From the NCBI GenBank assembly GCA_043801235.1, contig JAZDMF010000403.1, positions 1 through 13,285 on the forward strand: a DNA stretch of 13,285 nt, given 5' to 3'. A model generated the notes under the pieces. That model did no database searches. It was not told the origin of the DNA and saw only the letters and a program-made list of their open reading frames with translations. This document shows positions 7,522 through 13,285 of this stretch, one piece after another; the stretch's first letter is position 1; every line of letters begins with the position of its first letter. This stretch comes from DAOQAK01 sp043801235. Its GTDB lineage: Bacteria; Bacteroidota; Bacteroidia; Bacteroidales; CG2-30-32-10. The translations under genes were made by a program, and so were the position numbers.

Positions 7522-8154
7522 TTATTGTAAGCACCAACTTCGCCCCATATTTGTACTAAATCCTACTATCCCTTCGTTAATTGAATAATAAGTCGTACTC
7601 ATATATTCAGCACTATCTGACGGAAGTTGCATATTTGTATAATCTAACTTATAGACTGAAAAGTATTTTTTATTAATTATTGATACCGAATCGTATTTCG
7701 TGAGATTTGAACCATTTGATATTTCATATAAATTCCCTTCCGAAAACCCACATCTTCCTCCGCCTCCAAAAATTTCAGTATCATTTTGCACATTTATCCA
7801 ATATTGTAAAATCATAATAGGTGTTGCAAAATCCATTTGAAATGAAATATTATTTGGTTGTGATGCTATATGATTTTGTTCGACTAAATAATAATCGTAT
7901 TTGTCAATGTTATATTGACCATTAACACCATCTTCATACAATCTATTATAATTACTGAAGCGAGAGGTTATAAAATATTTCATAGTGTCTCCTAAACTAT
8001 CAGTAAAAATTAAGGTTTCATAACCCTTATATGGAATAATATCCAGAGCTTCCTCAGTAAATTCAATAGTACCAAGGCATCTTCCTTTTTTGCATTGTTC
8101 AAAAAGAAGAGTGCAGAAAAGAATAAGAATTAAAGAAAAGAATAAACGTTTCAT
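7522..8154 (-). CDS. Putative secreted lipoprotein, paralog A
   Basis: I start this 210-residue protein at the ATG at 8154 rather than at a TTG 18 bp upstream, because this gives MKRLFF and exactly the length of the paralog at 8449-9081. A hydrophobic leader (residues 4-17) is followed by LLFEQC, so Cys21 could be lipidated, though Gln before the Cys is unusual for a lipobox. After CKK comes LGTIEFTEEALDIIPYKGYETLIF, shared in pattern with the paralog, then a divergent beta-rich middle, and the shared end IINKKYFSVYKLD...YYSINEGIVGFST...SWCLQ. No catalytic motif is visible. It sits between the truncated copy (upstream) and the full copy (downstream) of the T9SS protein, each within about 50 bp, suggesting a shared transcript and a functional pairing at the cell surface. 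Confidence 0.75.
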   Translation of the reverse strand: MKRLFFSLILILFCTLLFEQCKKGRCLGTIEFTEEALDIIPYKGYETLIFTDSLGDTMKYFITSRFSNYNRLYEDGVNGQYNIDKYDYYLVEQNHIASQPNNISFQMDFATPIMILQYWINVQNDTEIFGGGGRCGFSEGNLYEISNGSNLTKYDSVSIINKKYFSVYKLDYTNMQLPSDSAEYMSTTYYSINEGIVGFSTNMGRSWCLQ

Positions 8155-8185
8155 ATTATTTAAGGTTATCAATTTACATATTCGG

Positions 8186-8416
8186 TTAATTATAATTAAT
8201 AGTATTTCTTATTCCAGCCACAAGCCCTCCTCCAAAGGTACCATTAGGCACAACAAAATATTTCAACCTTTCGCGATAATGCCAGTATTTAGCGATAGCT
8301 GTTGCAATAGGTGAATCGTTAAGTTTAATATACTGTGAAAATAAGTTAAATGGGAAAACAATAATAAAAGTTATCATCAGTAATCCTATTGAATTTATTT
8401 TATAAGATTTTTTCAT
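8186..8416 (-). pseudogene. Truncated copy of the T9SS protein's N-terminus (76 codons)
   Basis: It encodes a signal peptide (MKKSYKINSIGLLMITFIIV...LFSQ) and then IKLNDSPIATAIAKYWHYRE, RLKYFVVP and GGGLVAGIRNTINY, nearly identical to residues 30-75 of the 704-residue protein at 5357-7471. It stops at once with Asn-TAA, exactly where the full copy continues GQLNDDD. No sequence related to the rest of the long gene follows; the next start codon is 31 bp away. In the stretch from IKLN to YFVV about eight base differences separate the copies and none changes an amino acid. It is either the 5' stub left by a deletion after gene duplication or, less likely, a functional short secreted peptide. ATG and spacing (32 bp after the preceding gene) are intact. 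Confidence 0.8.
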
Positions 8417-8448
8417 AGATTGTATGATTTATATATTTATTATAATAA

Positions 8449-9081
8449 CTATTGTAAACACCAAGTACTGCCATTACCAATGCCTCTGATAGTCTTTATC
8501 CCAACCACACCCTGTTGAATTGAGTAGTAAATATGCCTATACATTTCCGTGCTATCTGTAGAATTTGCCCATCCATCCAGATCGTAAACGGAATAAAATT
8601 TTTTATTTGTAATTACTAATGAATCATAATAAGTTATACCACTAAACCAACCACTGTTTAATTGCAATAGTTTACTTGAATCATATAACCATTCACCGGA
8701 AAAAACCCCTTCTATTTCAGGGTGAGATGATATTTTAAATCTATCAATTCCAAAAACAATTTGTAGGGGTGTTTCATAAGGAAAAGGGAAATATAAATAA
8801 ATATTGATTGGTTTTATATTACAGTATTCAGTTTTATAATAATCACCACTTTCTGGTACATATTTATTAATAAAGATATAGGTCGGTTTTTCAATAGTAA
8901 AATCTATTGTATCTCCGGTTGTGTCAGCAAAAACAAGGTGTTCACCGCCCTTATAAAGAATAATGTTTTTTCCTTCTTCGGAAAATTCAATTGTACCCAA
9001 AAATTTTCCTTCTTTTTTGCATTGTTCAAAAAGTGAAATGCAGAGAAGAATTAGAAACAGAAAAAAGATTAAGCGCTTCAT
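8449..9081 (-). CDS. Putative secreted lipoprotein, paralog B
   Basis: This 210-residue protein is paralogous to the product of 7522-8154. It has the same leader layout (MKRLIFFLFLILLCISLFEQC, candidate lipid-anchor Cys21), the same post-leader block (KKEGKFLGTIEFSEEGKNIILYKG, then HLVFADTTGDT) and the same C-terminal block (YDSLVITNKKFYSVYDLDG...YYSIQQGVVGIKT...STWCLQ). The middle, about residues 65-150, is much more divergent and rich in Tyr, Phe and Ile, suggesting a beta-rich fold. No enzymatic motif is seen. It follows the fibre gene by 69 bp and precedes the truncated T9SS-protein copy by 32 bp, in the same order as paralog A and the full T9SS protein, which points to duplication of a two-gene unit. 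Confidence 0.78.
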   Translation of the reverse strand: MKRLIFFLFLILLCISLFEQCKKEGKFLGTIEFSEEGKNIILYKGGEHLVFADTTGDTIDFTIEKPTYIFINKYVPESGDYYKTEYCNIKPINIYLYFPFPYETPLQIVFGIDRFKISSHPEIEGVFSGEWLYDSSKLLQLNSGWFSGITYYDSLVITNKKFYSVYDLDGWANSTDSTEMYRHIYYSIQQGVVGIKTIRGIGNGSTWCLQ

Positions 9082-9150
9082 ATTACTTTTTATTTATTTT
9101 CACAACTGTATGTTTAATATTATAAGAAATATTTTATCCATCATTATTTC

Positions 9151-12100
9151 TTATTTTAATTCCTGAATCTCTTTTTTTAATTCCTCATTTTCTTTTTTCA
9201 ACTCTAACATCATATTGTATAATTGTTGAATATATAATTCATGTTCTTCAATATTCTTAGTAATACCTTCCATTGTATTTGTAACATCAAGTCCATTTTC
9301 AGTTATTTGATTGGCGGTCATAATACCAGGCAGATGTTTATTTTCTTTAACGAATTGTATTCTTTCTTCTAATGTCATCAAATTATAGTTTTCATCAAAT
9401 ACATAGTCACACCAATCATCCTGTGTAATTGTAAACGTTGGCGTTCCGCATGAATTTAACTCAAGTTTCATCGGGTATTTAACACTAGCTGTTATGTCAG
9501 TACCATTTGATGTCATCCAATACCAACCGCTTGAGGTTACACCATAACCTAAATATTTTCCGCAATCAGCTTCATCAGTAGTTATCCATGCATGTGCAAG
9601 CGGTGTTTTAATAGCAATATGCCAGTTAGCATTAGTCCATTGTGTATTGGTATTATTTATAAGAATATTCCCGTTTAAAATATCAAGTTTTGCCTGGGGA
9701 TCGCCAGTACCGATTCCAACATTCCCGTTATCTTTGAGGAAAAGAAAGTAATTTCCAAATCCGTTACTAAGCCATGGTTTCCAGAAGTTAAGCCCCCCTG
9801 CAGTTTTTTCGTATTCAATAGCCCATTGCCCATACAAGGTTTGTGTTGTTGGGGACGACTGCCCGAAGAAAATAGAATTTGTTCCCATTATGGCAATATG
9901 TCCATTAACCTGAAGTTTAGTACGCGGGTAGTGAGTTCCCATCCCTATATATCCGCCTTCAGTCAATGTCATAACGTTATAATTATTAATGCCATCATCA
10001 GTCTTAACATGAAAATTCAAATATTTCTCAGTTCCGCTTGCAGCTAAGTCCCAATATACATCCCTGCTTGGAAAATTAGGACCATGACCAATTACGTTAT
10101 CTTCTATTCTTAATATGGTAGTGCCTGTTGATGTTTCAGATCCATCATCTATTTCTGTAGAACCTGTCGGCCCACTTGGCCCGTAGGGGCCGATTGATTC
10201 CATTATTCCAGTTGCACCAGTTGCACCAGTTGGACCTATAACTCCAATATTTGTATTCCCTTTAATATGTAGTTTGATACCGTTATCAACAGAAGGGATA
10301 GTCCCAATCCCAACTCTACCGTCATCAGTCAAGGTCATAACACCGCCATCATAATCGGGCGTTAAAAATTCTAATTTATCTTTACTTACTTGTAAATCCC
10401 AAATTGTAGATGCAAAACCAACAGGCGCCTGATAACCATATTCAATTCTTAATGTTGTGGCTTGTGGTTGCGGGTCACCAGAAATTGGGTTAAAACCTGA
10501 ATAAACATGTAATTTTTCCAGCGGAATACCAGTGCCTATACCGACGTTTCCACCAATTATTGTGTTATGAGACCCCAATATATACGCATCGCTACATTGA
10601 ATTAATAAATCATTATTTCCGCTTCCGTTAAAATCGTCAGTATATATATTATTTGTCGTGTTTGTGTTATTGATACCATCAATAATAATTGAGTTTCCTA
10701 TTTTTAATTTATTCTGCACATGCAATGAATCAAAATCGGTTAAACCTGAAAGTCCGCCTATAACTCTCAATGCTCCTCCAATAGTAATATTTCCACTTAT
10801 ACTTGCATTACCTTCAACAGTTAATTTTTCTGTTGGGTTTGTCGTTCCTATCCCAACCTTCCCATCATTGTTTGCATTGATAATTGTAGATTGTGTTGAG
10901 TCGGCGCTTGTATTACTTTGTATATAAAGGGCGCTGTCAGATTTGCTTTGAAGTACACCAGTTTGAACTGCAGTGGTTGCGCTCACCGTCTTTGCTGCAA
11001 CATTTTCGGCTTCAAATTTTGCAGCAACAATTAATGAATCGAATTTTGCACTTTTTGATATCAGGGTATCTGTAGAAACCCTATCGGAAATAATTACTCC
11101 ACCGGCAACAACCGTTCCTGTGACATAAGTGTTACCAATAATTTTTGCGTTTCCGGCAACAGTAAGTTTTTCAGTTGGCGATGTAGTTCCTATTCCAACA
11201 TTAGCTGCATTGTTTGCATTAATAATCGTTGATTGTGTCGAGTCTGTACTTGCTTTACTTTGTATATATAAAGCATTTCCAAACTTTGATGCTATTTCGG
11301 CATTATTCGTAGCGCTTGCGCTTATTCTAAGGTAATCCCCCAGGTCGAATGCTTTTGTTGCAAGCATTGTATCGCTTGAGATTGAATTTGCCACGGTCAG
11401 TCTTTTAACAACTTCGAGTGAATCGAAAATGGCGCTACGCGAAATCAAAGTATCGGTAGATACTTTAGATGATATTACAAGACCGCTTGTGGCGATTGTT
11501 CCGGTTACTATTGCATCGCCAATAATGCGGGCATTTCCTGCTACAGTAAGTTTTTCTGTTGGATTCGTAGTTCCGATGCCAACCTTCCCCTCATTATTTG
11601 CATTAATTATAGTTGAACTTGCCGAATCGGCTGTGGCAGTGCTTTGAATGTATAGGGCCGCCTGAACTGTATTCGATGCACGCGCATTCACAGAGTCGGT
11701 TTGAAGGTTGCCTGTTTTCAGGGTGTCGGTGGTAACGTTCTGGCTTGTTACCCTTTTGCCGATTATAACCCCGTTATAAACATACAAGGTTCCCCTTATG
11801 TTTGCATTCCCGTTAACATCGAGCAATTCAATTGCTGTGTCGATGCCTATACCAACATTTCCGCCAATGTGTATTGTTGGCGAATTAAGCAAGTAATCGC
11901 TAAAAATATTATTTACCGCAGCAGTATCAGTTTTTGAAGCATTTACAACAGCCGAAATTATTTTACTTGCCGACCATAAGTCGGTAGTAGAGTTTCCGGC
12001 AGCGTTGATGCTTCTATGAATTTCAGGTTTATAAATATGAGCAATGGTTAGAGAATCATTATAAGCGCCGGCGGCAATTTCCAAAATAATTTTGCCTGCC

Positions 12101-12660
12101 GACCACAGGTCGGTTGTTGCGCTTCCTGCATCGTTAATGCTGCGATGTATAACAGGATTATCAAGATGGTTCTTAATATCAGAAACATTTGTGCTTACAG
12201 TTCCATTTCCCAGTGTTCCGGTAATTGTAACGTTTCCGGCATTAACCTGCCCCACGAAACTTGATATGCCATTTACATTCAAACTTCCGACAGAGGCATT
12301 ATTGTTTACCTGCAGAGCGTCTGCAGATACTTTCTGTATAGCATATAAGTTCATAGCCGTGATGCTGCTGTCGGCTATGACATTACCAGTGGCATGAACC
12401 CGCCCATTAACATCAAATTTGTAAACTGGGTTAATGACCCCCAGCCCTAAATTTCCCGCTGCCGTTAAACACATTTTCTGCGTTCCTGCCGTAATGAAGT
12501 TTATAGGCTCTGGATTCAAACTCCCGAATAGATCGCCGAATGTTAAATTATTTCCACCCGAACTGTATTTCTGTCCACTCTGGGCATTTGCAACTACTGC
12601 TATTAAGATAAAAAAACAAGCCAGAAATATGGCTTTTACGGAAGTAGAAAATGTGTTCAT
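9151..12660 (-). CDS. Large secreted fibre-like repeat protein (VGIGT repeats, coiled-coil C-terminus)
   Basis: I chose the ATG at 12660 (1169 residues) over one at 12708 because it opens a clean signal peptide (MNTFSTSVKAIFLA...VVANAQ, 1-27) and because the likely promoter -7 box lies inside the longer reading. About nine VGIGT-x-P-x-KL-type motifs are spread over the length (GLGVINPVYKF, VGIGTTNPTEKL, VGIGTGDPQAKL and others), as in trimeric fibre and tail-fibre proteins. Two HRSIN-AG-TTDLWSA repeats (172 and 215, 43 residues apart) resemble phage-fibre modules. Three long repeats start near 335, 463 and 577. A short collagen-like Gly-X-Y stretch lies at about 807-834. The C-terminal domain (1082-1169: DYVF, LEERIQFVKENKHLPGI, then a Leu/Glu/Lys coiled coil) is the Bacteroidota type that replaces an S74 chaperone. 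It is probably a surface adhesin or fibre; no T9SS tail is present. Confidence 0.85.
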   Translation of the reverse strand: MNTFSTSVKAIFLACFFILIAVVANAQSGQKYSSGGNNLTFGDLFGSLNPEPINFITAGTQKMCLTAAGNLGLGVINPVYKFDVNGRVHATGNVIADSSITAMNLYAIQKVSADALQVNNNASVGSLNVNGISSFVGQVNAGNVTITGTLGNGTVSTNVSDIKNHLDNPVIHRSINDAGSATTDLWSAGKIILEIAAGAYNDSLTIAHIYKPEIHRSINAAGNSTTDLWSASKIISAVVNASKTDTAAVNNIFSDYLLNSPTIHIGGNVGIGIDTAIELLDVNGNANIRGTLYVYNGVIIGKRVTSQNVTTDTLKTGNLQTDSVNARASNTVQAALYIQSTATADSASSTIINANNEGKVGIGTTNPTEKLTVAGNARIIGDAIVTGTIATSGLVISSKVSTDTLISRSAIFDSLEVVKRLTVANSISSDTMLATKAFDLGDYLRISASATNNAEIASKFGNALYIQSKASTDSTQSTIINANNAANVGIGTTSPTEKLTVAGNAKIIGNTYVTGTVVAGGVIISDRVSTDTLISKSAKFDSLIVAAKFEAENVAAKTVSATTAVQTGVLQSKSDSALYIQSNTSADSTQSTIINANNDGKVGIGTTNPTEKLTVEGNASISGNITIGGALRVIGGLSGLTDFDSLHVQNKLKIGNSIIIDGINNTNTTNNIYTDDFNGSGNNDLLIQCSDAYILGSHNTIIGGNVGIGTGIPLEKLHVYSGFNPISGDPQPQATTLRIEYGYQAPVGFASTIWDLQVSKDKLEFLTPDYDGGVMTLTDDGRVGIGTIPSVDNGIKLHIKGNTNIGVIGPTGATGATGIMESIGPYGPSGPTGSTEIDDGSETSTGTTILRIEDNVIGHGPNFPSRDVYWDLAASGTEKYLNFHVKTDDGINNYNVMTLTEGGYIGMGTHYPRTKLQVNGHIAIMGTNSIFFGQSSPTTQTLYGQWAIEYEKTAGGLNFWKPWLSNGFGNYFLFLKDNGNVGIGTGDPQAKLDILNGNILINNTNTQWTNANWHIAIKTPLAHAWITTDEADCGKYLGYGVTSSGWYWMTSNGTDITASVKYPMKLELNSCGTPTFTITQDDWCDYVFDENYNLMTLEERIQFVKENKHLPGIMTANQITENGLDVTNTMEGITKNIEEHELYIQQLYNMMLELKKENEELKKEIQELK
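10159..10242 (-). other. Collagen-like Gly-X-Y segment inside the fibre gene
   Basis: This encodes GVIGPTGATGATG, then IMES, then IGPYGPSGPTGS: two short runs of Gly-X-Y triplets with GPT/GAT repeats, interrupted by IMES. Such runs form triple helices in bacterial and phage fibres and fit a trimeric protein. Confidence 0.7.
10809..11668 (-). repeat. Three long in-gene repeats in the fibre protein
   Basis: Each unit encodes ALYIQS, then a Ser/Thr/Asp stretch, STIINANN, VGIGTT-PTEKLTV-GNA and, in the first two, a VSTDTLIS-SA-FDSL segment. Units begin near fibre residues 335, 463 and 577 (128 and 114 residues apart). The VGIGT-PTEKLTV cores correspond to about 11536-11600, 11152-11215 and 10809-10870. 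The DNA of the units is clearly similar but not identical, so duplication is not recent. Confidence 0.8.
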
Positions 12661-12697
12661 ATGATCGGATTTTAGTTTTTTTTCTTTTTGAAGGACA

Positions 12698-12729
12698 TAA
12701 ATGTACAATCAAAAAATCCGTATTCCAAA
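12698..12729 (-). promoter_or_regulatory. Putative Bacteroidota-type promoter for the fibre gene
   Basis: On the minus strand TTTG (12726-12729) is followed after exactly 20 bp by TACATTTA (12698-12705), one base off TAnnTTTG. The start point would be near 12691, giving a leader of about 30 bases before the ATG at 12660. It could serve the downstream accessory genes as well, because I see no terminator between them. Confidence 0.6.
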
Positions 12730-12880
12730 TTTTGTGTGAAGTATTTTATGGTTTACAGTTATTTATATTGATTCTTGAAAAAAAAATTAAGAAAAAGTGC
12801 GATGTAAAGGAAAAATGGATACTCAACCGGATTTTTGTAAAAAAATTATGCCTTTCGCTTAAATCATAAAAATCTGTACG

Positions 12881-12914
12881 TTTGTGCGTTGTTAAGCTTA
12901 ATTATCTACATTTG
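12881..12914 (+). promoter_or_regulatory. Putative Bacteroidota-type promoter for the CBS-domain gene
   Basis: TTTG (12881-12884) is followed after 22 bp by TACATTTG (12907-12914), a perfect TAnnTTTG. The start point would lie near 12920, about 40 bases before the ATG at 12963. Between this promoter and the divergent fibre-gene promoter lie about 150 bp of A/T-rich sequence with no gene or clear structure. Confidence 0.6.
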
Positions 12915-12962
12915 ACACATATAAAAATCATATCATCTTAAAAATTAAATAAAAAGAATTTC

Positions 12963-13285
12963 ATGACCGCAAAAGATATATTGACAAACGACCTTATTCC
13001 GCTCAAAACTTCCGATACAGGAGTTACGGCACTTGGCATGATGGAAGATTTAAAAGTAATGCATCTTCCCATTGTCAATAACGAGCAGTACCTTGGCATG
13101 GTTTCGCAAAGCGATATCAATAACCTGAACGCACCCGAAGAAGCGCTCGGGAACCATGATCTTTCCATCGACAGGTCGTTTGTTTACCAGGATCAGAATA
13201 TCTTTGAAGTGATACGCATCATTTCTTCGCTTAAGCTCACGCTTCTTCCTGTTTTAGACAGTAAAAACAATTACCTGGGTGTGAT
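12963..13285 (+). CDS. Two-CBS-domain protein, N-terminal part (3' end outside window)
   Basis: The ATG at 12963 opens a frame with no stop to the window edge (107 complete codons). The sequence MTAKDILTNDLIPLKTSDTG, then ALGMMEDLKVMHLPIVNN, then YLGMVSQSDI is a first CBS motif (about 1-55). A second begins with DQNIFEVIRIISS, then LTLLPVLDSKNNYLGV (about 80-107). Paired CBS motifs form a Bateman module that binds adenine nucleotides and controls a partner domain or protein. As I recall, Bacteroidota homologues of about 220 residues lie just upstream of NAD kinase and divergent from pdxJ; here pdxJ is about 9.7 kb away. The reading frame has higher GC and ordinary codon use compared with the AT-rich block to its left. 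Confidence 0.88.
   Translation, partial: MTAKDILTNDLIPLKTSDTGVTALGMMEDLKVMHLPIVNNEQYLGMVSQSDINNLNAPEEALGNHDLSIDRSFVYQDQNIFEVIRIISSLKLTLLPVLDSKNNYLGV

Noticed and set aside
10658..11647. Several plus-strand frames of 60-90 codons with similar sequences (VSFSVG.VVPIPT)
   Set aside because: They resemble one another only because they are antisense to the three repeats of the fibre gene.
11970..12115. CCGAC-CATAA-GTCGG palindrome-like words occurring twice, 129 bp apart
   Set aside because: They are the coding sequence of the repeated TTDLWSA segment of the fibre protein, so the symmetry is incidental.
12661..12708. N-terminal extension of the fibre gene to the ATG at 12708
   Set aside because: It places a charged segment (KEKKLKSDH) before the signal peptide and overlaps the likely -7 box; the ATG at 12660 is better.
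12938..13168. 76-codon minus-strand frame at the right edge
   Set aside because: It is antisense to the CBS-domain gene, which has clear motifs on the plus strand.
1..13285. CRISPR array, tRNA, insertion sequence or defence system
   Set aside because: No direct repeats with unique spacers, no cloverleaf-like segment, no transposase and no nuclease or toxin motif were seen on either strand.

Overview
The window comes from a member of the Bacteroidota, probably an environmental Bacteroidales-like bacterium. The evidence is the TTG/TAnnTTTG promoter style, the lack of clear Shine-Dalgarno sequences, a type IX secretion (T9SS) C-terminal sorting domain of the YPNPN...KIVVIK kind, short secreted lipoprotein-like paralogs, and a large VGIGT-P-KL repeat fibre protein with the C-terminal domain usual in this phylum.

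Layout. 1-1584 (+) holds the 3' part of a membrane sensor histidine kinase followed by its OmpR-family response regulator. 1585-1796 is a convergent intergenic gap with an inverted repeat. 1797-3287 (-) is a tight pair, pdxJ (vitamin B6 synthesis) followed by an alpha/beta-hydrolase. 3465-3824 (-) is a small charged protein of unknown function with a convincing intrinsic terminator. 3960-4240 is a decaying array of 42-bp tandem repeats. 4347-9081 (-) is an AT-rich accessory block: an outer-membrane beta-barrel protein abutting an out-of-frame T9SS tail, a 704-residue T9SS-exported protein, and two paralogous lipoprotein-like genes separated by a 76-codon truncated copy of the 704-residue protein's N-terminus. 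9151-12660 (-) is a 1169-residue secreted, repetitive fibre-like protein. From 12963 (+) the 5' part of a two-CBS-domain protein runs off the right edge.

How the genes fit together. The kinase and regulator form one two-component system. pdxJ and the hydrolase are cotranscribed housekeeping genes. All accessory genes from 12660 down to 4582 lie on the minus strand with mostly short gaps, and a good promoter sits upstream of the fibre gene, so they may form one transcript of surface and secreted proteins. The block looks like a site of duplication and gene decay: a lipoprotein-plus-secreted-protein pair has been duplicated and one secreted copy cut short, a T9SS tail is stranded behind a barrel gene, and a minisatellite lies next to it. 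In other Bacteroidota, as far as I recall, pdxJ and the CBS-domain gene are close divergent neighbours, so the 3.3-12.9 kb block may be an insertion between them.

I see no CRISPR array, tRNA, rRNA, transposase or phage structural operon. I find no clear defence system or otherwise complete new system. The most unusual material is the duplicated lipoprotein/T9SS-protein module and its remnants.
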